64,000 bases of DNA from Peptoanaerobacter stomatis (GTDB lineage: Bacteria > Bacillota > Clostridia > Peptostreptococcales > Filifactoraceae). This document shows, piece after piece, positions 18,213 through 26,577 of the stretch (position 1 is its first letter; every line of letters starts with the position of its first letter). The position numbers and the translations under genes were made by a program. The stretch is taken from contig NZ_JH815225.1 in the NCBI RefSeq assembly GCF_000238095.2, positions 1,780,449-1,844,448 of the forward strand, in the 5' to 3' direction. A model generated the notes under the pieces. The model saw only the letters and a list, made by a program, of their open reading frames with translations. It was not told where the DNA came from and searched no databases.

Positions 18213-19514
18213 TTGTTCGGTAATGTGGTGCTGATCCTTTTTGTGGGTTTGCTTGTAGTATGTATAAGTTTTAATATAGATGTGATTATAGCACTTTTAT
18301 TGGGGATAGGATTGTTTTTTATATACTGTGTGAAACAGGGTATGAGCGTAAAACAGACTTTATCCGCTATGAGAGAAGGCTCGGATAAAATAGCCAATGT
18401 AGTCGCAGTATTTTTAACAATAGGTGTACTTACGGCTAGCTGGAGAATGTCGGGGACTATAGCGTACATAATATACAAACTGATACCTTTTATAAATCCG
18501 AATTATTTTGTAGTGGCAACTTTTTTGCTTTGCTCGGCTATGTCAATGATGATAGGTACGTCTTTCGGTACAGCGGCAAGTATGGGAGTAATATGTATGG
18601 TAATAGCAAAATCTATGGGACTTAATGAAGCGCTTGTAGGAGGAGCTGTATTATCCGGTATATATGTAGGCGACAGGACTTCTCCTATGTCAACTATTGC
18701 AATATTTGTATGTGCCATTACAAATACGGATTTATATCAAAATATAAAAAATATGCTTAAAAGCGGTTTGGTGCCGTTTATACTTACTGCTGTACTATAT
18801 TTTATATTAGGATTTGGAAAAGATATAGGGGAAATGGACATAACTATATTGTCCATATTTTCCGACAATTATAATCTTAACTTTTTTATGATATTGCCGG
18901 CACTTGCAATAATAATATTGTCTCTTTTGAGATTAGATGTGAAGATAGTAATGTTTACAAGTATAATAATCGCAACTGCTATAAGTGTTGTTTATCAAGG
19001 GGCGGATATAATAGATTTATTAAATGTTTATGTATTCGGCTATAAAGCACAAAATGCCGAGCTTGCCAAGCTTATGGACGGTGGAGGTCTTGTTTCTATG
19101 CTCAAACCGGTTATAATAGTTCTATTGTCATCTGCATATTTCGGAGTTTTTGACAAAACACCTATCTTGAAACCTGTAAAAATGCTTGTAGAAAAATTTT
19201 CAAGAAGATTTACAGTGTTTGGAAGTATGATATTTACAGCTATATTTACATCTGCAATAGCTTGTAGTCAGGCATTGGCAACTGTGCTTACATACCAGCT
19301 GACGATAGACATTCAAAAAGATAAATATGACCACGCCTTGGATATAGAAAACACTGCTGTAATTTTACCCACTATACTTCCTTGGAACATAGCCGCCGCT
19401 ATACCGCTTACAACTATCGGAGCAAGTAATGAATCAATACTGTTTGCTTTTTTTATAATATTACTTCCAATTTATACTTTTATAAAGAGAATTATAAAAA
19501 GAGAAAATATATAA
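18213..19514 (+). CDS. NhaC-type Na+/H+ antiporter superfamily carrier
   Basis: A 433-residue polytopic membrane protein. Motifs typical of the NhaC/ion-transporter superfamily are MMIGTSFGTAASMGVICMV and GGAVLSGIYVGDRTSPMST in the first half, with AILPWN-like ILPTILPWNIAAAIPLTT near the end. NhaC members exchange sodium for protons; some exchange organic acids or amino acids. The start is TTG 18213, eight bases after GGGAG that overlaps the ybeY stop. It is one of three NhaC-superfamily proteins in the window (also at 48560 and 58712). The exact substrate is not readable. Confidence 0.8.
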   Translation: MFGNVVLILFVGLLVVCISFNIDVIIALLLGIGLFFIYCVKQGMSVKQTLSAMREGSDKIANVVAVFLTIGVLTASWRMSGTIAYIIYKLIPFINPNYFVVATFLLCSAMSMMIGTSFGTAASMGVICMVIAKSMGLNEALVGGAVLSGIYVGDRTSPMSTIAIFVCAITNTDLYQNIKNMLKSGLVPFILTAVLYFILGFGKDIGEMDITILSIFSDNYNLNFFMILPALAIIILSLLRLDVKIVMFTSIIIATAISVVYQGADIIDLLNVYVFGYKAQNAELAKLMDGGGLVSMLKPVIIVLLSSAYFGVFDKTPILKPVKMLVEKFSRRFTVFGSMIFTAIFTSAIACSQALATVLTYQLTIDIQKDKYDHALDIENTAVILPTILPWNIAAAIPLTTIGASNESILFAFFIILLPIYTFIKRIIKRENI

Positions 19515-19666
19515 ATTCAGACAATTAATTGTTTATTTTAACTTAAAATCAGGGTATATTAAAAAAATTGAAGATAGATTTTTAAATATGAATAAAATAA
19601 ATAACAGTAAGTATAGTGTAAAAGTAAAAAAAATTTTTAGATGCACCATAATTTAAAGGAGAGTAT

Positions 19667-20419
19667 ATGAAACAGGCAATATTGGTAGTGAGCTTCGGTA
19701 CTACATATAAAGAGGCAATGAAAAACAGTATAGATGCTACGGTAAATCATATAGCGAATGAATTTAAAGAATATGATATATTTCAGGCATATACATCAAA
19801 TATAATAAGAAAAAAGCTAATAGATAGAGGAATGGATATAAATGACACAAAGACTGCGCTTGAAATAATAAAAAATAACGGATATGAAAAGGTTGTAATT
19901 TTGTCACTCCATCTGATAGCAGGATATGAATACGAAAAGATATTGGATGCAGTGGAGTCGTATAAGAATGACTTTAGAGAGATTACAGCAACTACACCTA
20001 TGTTATATAAAGAACAAGATTATATAGAAGTATCTGAAATAATAGAAAAATTATATTCAAAGATAGATACACCTATTGTTATGATGGGACATGGAAGTGA
20101 TCATGAAAATGACATAGCTTATGAGAATTTACAGCAAAAATTGGATAAAATATCAGCAGATAAATATTATATAGCGACAGTTGAAGGCGATATAACAATA
20201 GATGATATATTAAAGAAATTGAAAGAAAAAGGAATAAGCAAAGTTACGATAACTCCTTTTATGTTAGTTTGTGGAGATCATGCCCACAACGATATGATAG
20301 GAGATGAAGATGACTCTTGGATAAATATGCTTAAATCTAATGATATAGAAGTAGAGGTCATATTAAAAGGTCTTGGAGAATACAAAGCTGTTAGAGAATT
20401 TTTTTGCCAAAAAATATAG
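19667..20419 (+). CDS. cbiK: Anaerobic cobalt chelatase (sirohydrochlorin cobaltochelatase)
   Basis: A 250-residue class II chelatase that inserts Co2+ into sirohydrochlorin in the anaerobic cobalamin pathway. It starts QAILVVSFGTTY, and the two metal-site histidine regions are visible: MMGHGSDHEND and LVCGDHAHNDMIGD. There is no signal peptide, so it should act in the cytoplasm. AAAGGAGA lies just before ATG 19667. No other cobalamin biosynthesis gene is near, but the window also encodes B12-dependent MetH (39.8 kb). CbiK relatives may also serve as iron chelatases, so the metal is an inference. Confidence 0.88.
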   Translation: MKQAILVVSFGTTYKEAMKNSIDATVNHIANEFKEYDIFQAYTSNIIRKKLIDRGMDINDTKTALEIIKNNGYEKVVILSLHLIAGYEYEKILDAVESYKNDFREITATTPMLYKEQDYIEVSEIIEKLYSKIDTPIVMMGHGSDHENDIAYENLQQKLDKISADKYYIATVEGDITIDDILKKLKEKGISKVTITPFMLVCGDHAHNDMIGDEDDSWINMLKSNDIEVEVILKGLGEYKAVREFFCQKI

Positions 20420-20428
20420 AAAAAATTA

Positions 20429-20458
20429 TTTACAAAAATGCAGATTTTATGGTATAAT
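20429..20458 (+). promoter_or_regulatory. Promoter of the small transcript after cbiK
   Basis: TTTACA (20429-20434) and TATAAT (20453-20458) are separated by 18 bases, ten bases after the cbiK stop. Transcription would begin near 20465, immediately before a hairpin leader. Confidence 0.55.
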
Positions 20459-20468
20459 CAAAAAAGCG

Positions 20469-20527
20469 ATAGGACTAAAGATACAATGATATGTGCAAAA
20501 AATATGTATTGACCGAAAAAGTCCTAT
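20469..20527 (+). other. Structured 5' leader hairpin of the small transcript
   Basis: ATAGGACT (20469-20476) pairs with AGTCCTAT (20520-20527). Inside, CAATGATAT can pair with ATATGTATTG, leaving an internal loop AAAGATA / ACCGAAAA and an apical loop GTGCAAAAA. It does not match any riboswitch core I know. It may be a regulator of the small frame downstream. Confidence 0.45.
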
Positions 20528-20567
20528 GTTCTATATGGATAAATTATATTGAAAAGAGGCATTTTTT

Positions 20568-20732
20568 ATGTATAAAAAGGAGCGTTTGACAAGAAAAGTA
20601 GAAGCGGAAAAAGATATACACAAAGATATAAAAAAACAGATAAGTAAAAATAAAAAAATACAAAGAGATATAAAAGAACAGATAAACAGTCAAATAAAAA
20701 AGTGCCATGTACTTTTAAACGAATTGAACTAA
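20568..20732 (+). CDS. Small basic protein, 54 residues
   Basis: The frame runs from ATG 20568 to TAA 20732, with AAAGAGG nine bases before the start. The product (MYKKERLTRKVEAEKD... ending HVLLNELN) is very lysine-rich, predicted helical, with a repeated DIKKQI / DIKEQI motif suggesting a short coiled coil; it has one Cys and no membrane segment. It sits alone between a promoter with a hairpin leader and a strong terminator, a complete small unit of about 310 bases. I do not recognise it. It might be a nucleic-acid-binding small protein, or the RNA itself could be the product. Confidence 0.55.
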   Translation: MYKKERLTRKVEAEKDIHKDIKKQISKNKKIQRDIKEQINSQIKKCHVLLNELN

Positions 20733-20773
20733 AAAATCTTAATATGATCTGATATCATATTAAGATTTTTTTT
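20731..20773 (+). terminator. Strong terminator of the small transcript
   Basis: AATCTTAATATGA pairs with TCATATTAAGATT around a short loop, followed by nine T. It overlaps the last base pairs of the 54-codon frame's stop codon. Confidence 0.9.
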
Positions 20774-20824
20774 TGGCAATGTATGTAACACTGTTTTTCT
20801 ATAGTTTTATTGAGTTTTAGAATA

Positions 20825-20965
20825 TGATGCTAATAACAGATTAAATAGCAGAGATAATCAGTTTCCTATGAGTAACACTTTTTAGAATATCTTTAGTTAA
20901 TGAATTTACGGTATCACATAATCTATCTACTAAATCATTCCATGTTTTTATTGGTTTTTAGTATT
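20825..20965 (-). repeat. Dispersed element family B, copy B2
   Basis: This is the reverse-strand counterpart of B1 with the same ends (TACTAAAAACCAATA; TGATGCTAATAACAG). The core of about 85 bp aligns to B1 without gaps, with about 12 differences. It ends three bases before the stop codon of the perR-like gene, so its insertion point is at that gene's 3' edge. Confidence 0.75.
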
Positions 20966-20967
20966 AG

Positions 20968-21375
20968 TTAATCTTGACAATTCGGACATAAGCCTCTTAA
21001 CAAGACGTATTTGCTTTCTATGGTAAAATCATTATACTCTTTTAAAAAGTTATCGCTGAGTTCCATTTTCATATTATATATTTCACCGCATTTTTTACAT
21101 TCAAAATGTATATGATTGCTTCTATCACGTTCATATTTAACTTCTCCGCTCGGTAGAGTTACATTGCTTATAAGGCCTTCACGTTTAAACAGGCTTATAG
21201 TATTGTATATTGTAGCCAGTGACAGTTTTGTATCATTATCACGAAATGCTTTGAATATATCATCAACAGTGTTGTGTTTGTCGCTGTGTTCGTTGAGATA
21301 ATTAAGCACGAGAACCCTTTGTTTAGACGGATTTATATTGAAACTTTTAAGTTCCTCGATTTCTTTTTCAAACAA
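20968..21375 (-). CDS. Fur-family regulator, PerR-like
   Basis: A 135-residue metal-dependent repressor. The winged-helix half contains LSLATIYNTISLFKREGLI, the Fur recognition helix. The metal-binding half has NHIHFECKKCGEIYNM and a second CPNC at the C-terminus, giving the two CxxC pairs of the structural zinc site. The size and style fit PerR, the peroxide sensor, better than Fur or Zur, and the palindrome overlapping its promoter resembles a Per box. It is a single gene with GGGTGAGC-type SD (AAGGGTG) before ATG 21375. Confidence in family is high; the PerR subtype is inferred. Confidence 0.85.
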   Translation of the reverse strand: MFEKEIEELKSFNINPSKQRVLVLNYLNEHSDKHNTVDDIFKAFRDNDTKLSLATIYNTISLFKREGLISNVTLPSGEVKYERDRSNHIHFECKKCGEIYNMKMELSDNFLKEYNDFTIESKYVLLRGLCPNCQD

Positions 21376-21407
21376 TTTAGCTCACCCTTCTTCACTCAGT
21401 ATAATAA

Positions 21408-21422
21408 TTAGAATTATTCTAA
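21408..21422 (-). promoter_or_regulatory. Per-box-like palindrome
   Basis: TTAGAATTATTCTAA is a perfect 7-1-7 inverted repeat. It differs from the Bacillus Per box TTATAATNATTATAA by one symmetric base change in each half. It covers the expected start of transcription of the perR-like gene and should allow autoregulation. Confidence 0.7.
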
Positions 21423-21427
21423 ATTGA

Positions 21428-21456
21428 ATTATAACATCAAAAGAAAATTTTGTCAA
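21428..21456 (-). promoter_or_regulatory. Promoter of the perR-like gene
   Basis: On the minus strand TTGACA (21456-21451) and TATAAT (21433-21428) are both perfect and 17 bases apart. Initiation would fall at about 21421, inside the Per-box-like palindrome. Confidence 0.85.
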
Positions 21457-22013
21457 ATTGATGCTTTTATATAATTGAATATGTATATAATAAAATGCGG
21501 AATTTAATCTATTTGATTAAATTTTTGCCACACAAGGGTTAGCAATTTTCTTAATCTAACACATTTAAACGTATTTTTTATAGCATTAATACTATTTTTC
21601 ATTTGTAATATCATACAGTTTTGATTTCTATATTATGTATTTTTATGTGATTGTCATTGAGATATTTTATAATGTATGGCTTTTTAGTATAAATTTTTAT
21701 TTTTATAATAAAGCAGGATTTTTACACTTGAATAAATATTGTATTGCAAATATAATTATAATTAAAAAATGTTTTAAAATAGTTTTTAAGTCCTTGTTAA
21801 AAATGATAATATATAATTAAAAATTTAAAAAATATTATTTAAGCAGTTTTTGCATTGTAAAAACAATTATTGAAAAGAATCTTATGCGATAAGTAGAGAG
21901 TATAAAATAATTGATGTAAATTATAAGGAATGTGATATAATTGTATTATAAATCACTATGTATGTGTAAAATTATAAATATAGATGTGAATTATTGATAC
22001 ATATGGAGTTGTC
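21457..22013. other. AT-rich intergenic region upstream of the nucleotidase gene
   Basis: About 550 bases of very AT-rich DNA between divergent genes. A 61-codon plus-strand frame (21635-21820) has low-complexity composition and no SD and is judged spurious. No structured element was recognised. Confidence 0.4.
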
Positions 22014-23801
22014 ATGGTAGTAGATATAAATATACTTGCAAGTTCTGATGTGCATGGATATTATATGCCTTGGGATTATTCTATGGATAAACCTTATGAA
22101 AAAGGATCTCTTGCACAAATCTCAACGGAAGTTGAAAAACAAAGAGGATTATACAAAAATACAATTTTAATAGATGCGGGAGATATGTTCCAAGGGAACT
22201 GTTCTGAGCTTTTTTGCGAAGATGACATACATCCGGCGATAGTAGCTATGAATGAAATAGGATATGACATTTGGGAGATGGGCAATCACGAATATGGCTA
22301 TGGAATAAAAAATTTGCAAAGGTTCATAGATGAATTCAATGGAGAAGTCATAGGAGGGAATGTCTACAAAGACAATAAAAGATTACATAAACCATATTGT
22401 ATAATAGAAAAAGAAGGAATAAAAATAGGATTTATAGGGCTTGTGACCTCGCTGATAAATAAGTTTGAAAAAGGCGCTAAAGCTATGAGCGGAATAATTG
22501 CAACAGATATGAAACATGAGCTTGAACTCATAGAAAAAGAGCTTAAAGATAAAGTCGACTGTATAATAGGAGTAATTCATGCAGGTATTGATAATGAAAA
22601 TAATGTAGCTAATACGGGAATAAGAGATTTATTAAAAAATGATGATAAACTTACAGCGGTGTTTTGCGGGCATTTTCATGATATTCAAAACTTCAACATA
22701 GGAAACACAACAATATTGGAGCCGGGTAAATTCGGACAGGCAATAGCAAAATTATTGCTCAGATTTGAAAAAAGCGATGGAAACATAAAACTCGTCAAAA
22801 AGACATCTGAGATAATTCCAATAGATGCGAGCATAAAACCTGACAGTGAAATAATAAAAAAACTTAACCATTTTCACGAGCGAGCTGTTTCATATTCTAA
22901 TGAAGAGATTGGAATACTTATAAACGACTGTATGTCGGAAAAGTCGGAAATATCCAAAATACCGCAGATGAGAGTAAAACAAACCGGAATAACGGATTTT
23001 TTCTTAGAAGTTGTAAGATATTACGGCAATGCTGATGTGGCAATGATACAACTTGATAATGATAATGCAGGTATAAATAAAGGGATAATCAGAAGAAAAG
23101 ATATAAATCGTAATTACACATATGTAAGCGGAGGGATAACCTCATATCAAATAACAGGTAAAGTATTAAAGAAAATATTGGAATATTCGGCATATTTTTT
23201 TAACGAAAGCAGATTTGGAGATGTTAATATAAGCTTTAATTATGAAAGACAGTTATATAAATATTCGAGTAACTATTTTTTCAGCAATTTAATATATGAT
23301 ATAGATTTGACGAGTGAAAAAAGAATAAAAAATCTAACTTATGAGAATGAAAGCCCAATTGGAGATGAAGATAAAATAATTTTTGCAACTACGAAATATA
23401 CTATGGATATACTTATAGCCAATGTGTTAAGTGGTGAAGTTGTAAATAAAATATATTCAAGCAAAGATGAGCTTAGAGAACAAGGAAGTATTAGAAATTT
23501 ATCTTGCAGATATATAAAAGAAGTATTAAAAGGCTTGGTAGAAATAAAACCCAAAAATAATTGGAAAATAATAACAGCACCAATCGAAAAAAATATAAGG
23601 GAGATTGCAATAAAACTTATAAATCAAGGATATATAAGCCTTATAAACAGTGAAGACGGAAAATGCAATATAAAATCTGTAAATATATATGATAAAGTCG
23701 ATAAATTTGATAAAGGTTTAAAAAAATCGGGAATAGACATATCAAGATTTTCGACAAAGGGAGAGCTTTACAGATATGCAAATAGTTTTATTTTCGGATA
23801 A
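22014..23801 (+). CDS. 5'-nucleotidase / cyclic phosphodiesterase family metallophosphoesterase
   Basis: A 595-residue enzyme of the UshA/YfkN type. The calcineurin-like domain (about 1-280) shows all metal motifs: SSDVHGYY, DAGDMFQGN, MGNHEYGYG, VIHAGID and CGHFHDIQ. The second domain (about 310-560) is the 5'-nucleotidase substrate domain, with VSGGITSYQITGKVLKKILE. These enzymes remove phosphate from nucleotides or 2',3'-cyclic nucleotides. Unlike most relatives, it has no signal peptide, so it seems to work inside the cell. TGGAG lies six bases before ATG 22014. It is a single gene; substrate specificity is unknown. Confidence 0.85.
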   Translation: MVVDINILASSDVHGYYMPWDYSMDKPYEKGSLAQISTEVEKQRGLYKNTILIDAGDMFQGNCSELFCEDDIHPAIVAMNEIGYDIWEMGNHEYGYGIKNLQRFIDEFNGEVIGGNVYKDNKRLHKPYCIIEKEGIKIGFIGLVTSLINKFEKGAKAMSGIIATDMKHELELIEKELKDKVDCIIGVIHAGIDNENNVANTGIRDLLKNDDKLTAVFCGHFHDIQNFNIGNTTILEPGKFGQAIAKLLLRFEKSDGNIKLVKKTSEIIPIDASIKPDSEIIKKLNHFHERAVSYSNEEIGILINDCMSEKSEISKIPQMRVKQTGITDFFLEVVRYYGNADVAMIQLDNDNAGINKGIIRRKDINRNYTYVSGGITSYQITGKVLKKILEYSAYFFNESRFGDVNISFNYERQLYKYSSNYFFSNLIYDIDLTSEKRIKNLTYENESPIGDEDKIIFATTKYTMDILIANVLSGEVVNKIYSSKDELREQGSIRNLSCRYIKEVLKGLVEIKPKNNWKIITAPIEKNIREIAIKLINQGYISLINSEDGKCNIKSVNIYDKVDKFDKGLKKSGIDISRFSTKGELYRYANSFIFG

Positions 23802-23926
23802 ATATCAATAATTGCCTAAAGATTGAACATAAAAAATTACTTTAAATTATAGAAAATCTCATAAAAAAGAGTTATAAGATGTATGACTACATAAATGAAA
23901 CATAATATTTGGGAAAGGGATTGTTT

Positions 23927-24811
23927 ATGGATATAATACAAAAAAATGGAAATATAGTATTAAAAAATATAAAAGACTTTGTGCCGAAACATATATTTGA
24001 ATGCGGTCAATGTTTCAGATGGGACTTGGAAGAGGACGGTTCTTATACGGGAGTTGTTTATGACAAGGTAATAAATGTTTCCTTGGAAGATGAGGATGTT
24101 GTATTGAAAAATACCAATGTGGATGATGTAGAAAATATATGGATAAATTATTTTGATATAGGTAAGGATTATGGACATATAAAAAAAGAACTGTCTGATA
24201 TGGATGAGTATTTAAAAGAGTCCACAAAATTCGGCTATGGAATAAGAATATTGAAACAACCTTTTTATGAGATGGTGATTTCATTTATAATATCTGCAAG
24301 AAATGCCATACCTATGATAAAACGTTCAGTCAACAAGTTGTCAGAAGATTTGGGAGAACATATAGACACATATAACGGAAAAAAATATTATTCATTTCCA
24401 ACTGTGAAATCTCTTGCAAATGCAGATATAGAAACTATAACAGCATCAAAGGTTGCTTTTAGAGCACCGTATATACAAAAAACGGCTAAAATGATAGTGG
24501 ATGAAGATATACAAGAAAAAGATTTTGAAAAACTTACATTAGATGAAACGGCAGAAAAATTGACAAAATTTGCAGGAGTAGGAGCAAAGGTGGCTGATTG
24601 TATAGCTCTTTTCGGTTTGTCAAAATATGATGCTTTTCCTGTAGATGTATGGGTCAAAAGGGTTATGGAAGAGTTTTATTTAAAAGATACAAATATGTCG
24701 TTGCCTAAAATGAGAAAGTATTCAATAGAAAAATTCGGCTCTTTGGGCGGTTATGCACAGCAATATTTATTTTATTATGCAAGAGAAAAAGGTATAGGAA
24801 AAAATAAATAA
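23927..24811 (+). CDS. 8-oxoguanine DNA glycosylase, OGG1 type
   Basis: A 294-residue bifunctional base-excision repair enzyme. The N-terminal OGG_N domain (about 5-115, FECGQCFRWD) precedes the HhH-GPD domain: helix-hairpin-helix FAGVGAKVADCIALFGL with the catalytic Lys of GVGAKV, then FPVDVWVKR with the conserved Asp. It removes 8-oxoguanine opposite cytosine and nicks the strand. ATG 23927 follows GAAAGGGA; a TTG at 23909 is in frame but has no SD. It is close to a nucleotidase and about 8 codons-worth of spacing before a lipoprotein gene (35 bases), so it may be co-transcribed with the latter. Confidence 0.88.
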   Translation: MDIIQKNGNIVLKNIKDFVPKHIFECGQCFRWDLEEDGSYTGVVYDKVINVSLEDEDVVLKNTNVDDVENIWINYFDIGKDYGHIKKELSDMDEYLKESTKFGYGIRILKQPFYEMVISFIISARNAIPMIKRSVNKLSEDLGEHIDTYNGKKYYSFPTVKSLANADIETITASKVAFRAPYIQKTAKMIVDEDIQEKDFEKLTLDETAEKLTKFAGVGAKVADCIALFGLSKYDAFPVDVWVKRVMEEFYLKDTNMSLPKMRKYSIEKFGSLGGYAQQYLFYYAREKGIGKNK

Positions 24812-24846
24812 CATAATTGGAATGACATCAGAAGGGAGAAGGTTCG

Positions 24847-26289
24847 TTGAAAAAAAATCATGTAAAAATCGTAGCGGTCATGCTTATCCTTATATTGTTA
24901 TTTTCAAGTTGTATTAATCAAAAACAAACAAAATTGGATCCTAAAAATCCTATTTTATTAAAGTTGGTGACATATTACAACAGTAAACAATTAGAAGAAT
25001 TAAAGGAAATGGCGGATCAGTTCAATGAAACAGAAGGCTTAAAAACAGGGATAATAGTAGAAATAATAGGAATGAATACAATTTCCAAAACTAATGAACA
25101 TATTTTAAAAGCGGCTTATAATATGGCTGGAAGTGAAGACTTTCCTGATATGTTCATAGCATATAAAAGTATAGTACCGTATCTGATAAAAAGAAAAGAA
25201 TTGGTTGATTATAGAGATTATTTCACTGATGAGGAATTGGAAAAATATCAACCTAATTTGATAGCATCAGGTAAAATAGAAGATGATGAAAAGATATCTA
25301 TGCTTCCACTTGGAAGTTCGGTCAATATGATGTTTGTGAACGATACGGAGTTTAAACTGCTTAGGTATAAGATAGGTGTAAATTATAGTAGTATAAAGAC
25401 ATATGAAGGACTTATAGAATCTGCAGAAAGATACTATAATTATACTGACTCTCTTACAAAGACTCCAAATGACGGGAAACCTCTATACACTACAGATACA
25501 GTGGCAGAGCAGGTTTTATCCATATGTAGAGAAATGAATAAAGATTTGATAACAGAGGAAAACGGGAAAGCCAAGATTAATTTTGATTATGAAGTTGCAA
25601 GAAAGCTTTGGGACATATTTTATGTACCTATAATCAAAGGGTATTTTATAAGGAGCGGAAGATATGCTTCAGAAGATATGAGGACAGGAAAAACTCTTTT
25701 GGCACTTTCCTCAACAACAAGCTCAGTTTATATGCCTAACAAAATAATGGAAACTAATGGATATATAAGAAGTATAACTATGAAAGCTTTTAATGCGCCT
25801 CATTTGGAAAATCATAACAAGGTAAACATAGTTCAAGATGGAGGAATTTTTACGGCAAAATCTATGAAATTGAGGGAAGAAGCCTCCATACAATTCATAA
25901 AATGGCTTACAAATAAAGAAAATAATTTGGAGTTTGCAGTGGAATCAGGTTTTGTACCTGTAAAGACCGATAACAGCGATATAGACTCTATAAGAAATAA
26001 AGCACAAGCAAGATATATAGATGAGCTTATCAGAGAGTCTATAGTTATGTCGAAGTTACAAATGGAAGAAAATGAAGAGTATGTTTTGCCGAATGTAGAT
26101 GCATATGAAGAGATTAGAATGGCGATAGAACGTGCATTTTTCGATGATATAAAGAATAATAGGAAAAAGCTTTTGGAAAGAGTAAAAAACGGTGAAAACT
26201 ATGATGAGGTATTGGCAGAGTATTTGAGTGAAAAATCATTTTATGAGTGGCGAAACGGAGTTGTATATAGGCTAGAAAAAGGCATTTAA
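24847..26289 (+). CDS. Extracellular solute-binding lipoprotein, orphan
   Basis: A 480-residue lipoprotein. The signal peptide KIVAVMLILILLFSSC ends in a lipobox with the acylated Cys; the mature part has the fold signs of family 1 (sugar-type) ABC binding proteins: LKEMADQFNETEGLKTGI, DFPDMFIAYKS, SMLPLGSSVNMMFVN, and QDGGIFTAKSMKLREEASIQFIKWL. The start is TTG 24847 behind GGGAGAAGG. No ABC permease or ATPase gene is nearby; the next gene encodes a membrane GGDEF-EAL protein. It may serve as a ligand-sensing partner for that protein rather than for uptake; that is inference. Confidence 0.82.
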   Translation: MKKNHVKIVAVMLILILLFSSCINQKQTKLDPKNPILLKLVTYYNSKQLEELKEMADQFNETEGLKTGIIVEIIGMNTISKTNEHILKAAYNMAGSEDFPDMFIAYKSIVPYLIKRKELVDYRDYFTDEELEKYQPNLIASGKIEDDEKISMLPLGSSVNMMFVNDTEFKLLRYKIGVNYSSIKTYEGLIESAERYYNYTDSLTKTPNDGKPLYTTDTVAEQVLSICREMNKDLITEENGKAKINFDYEVARKLWDIFYVPIIKGYFIRSGRYASEDMRTGKTLLALSSTTSSVYMPNKIMETNGYIRSITMKAFNAPHLENHNKVNIVQDGGIFTAKSMKLREEASIQFIKWLTNKENNLEFAVESGFVPVKTDNSDIDSIRNKAQARYIDELIRESIVMSKLQMEENEEYVLPNVDAYEEIRMAIERAFFDDIKNNRKKLLERVKNGENYDEVLAEYLSEKSFYEWRNGVVYRLEKGI

Positions 26290-26577
26290 AACCTATGTAA
26301 AATTAAAAATAAATCTTGCCAAAAACTTATTTAAGCAATAAAATATGAAATATAAATAACTTTAATAGATTTTATAATTTTGAGAGTATATAAAAAATTA
26401 AATTTGACTTTCCTTAAATACTTATTATAAAGATTTTTATATGCACATGATATTTATTATTTAACGAAAAAGACTTGATATATGTATATAATAATGCATT
26501 TGCAGGTTTAATTATTAGACGGTAAAATTTAATTATATTAAATATTTCTATTAAAAATAAGCAAGGAAAGATAATCT

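Noticed and set aside
21635-21820. A 61-codon frame in the gap before the nucleotidase gene
   Set aside because: No SD, Ile/Phe/Tyr/Lys-rich as random AT-rich DNA would give.
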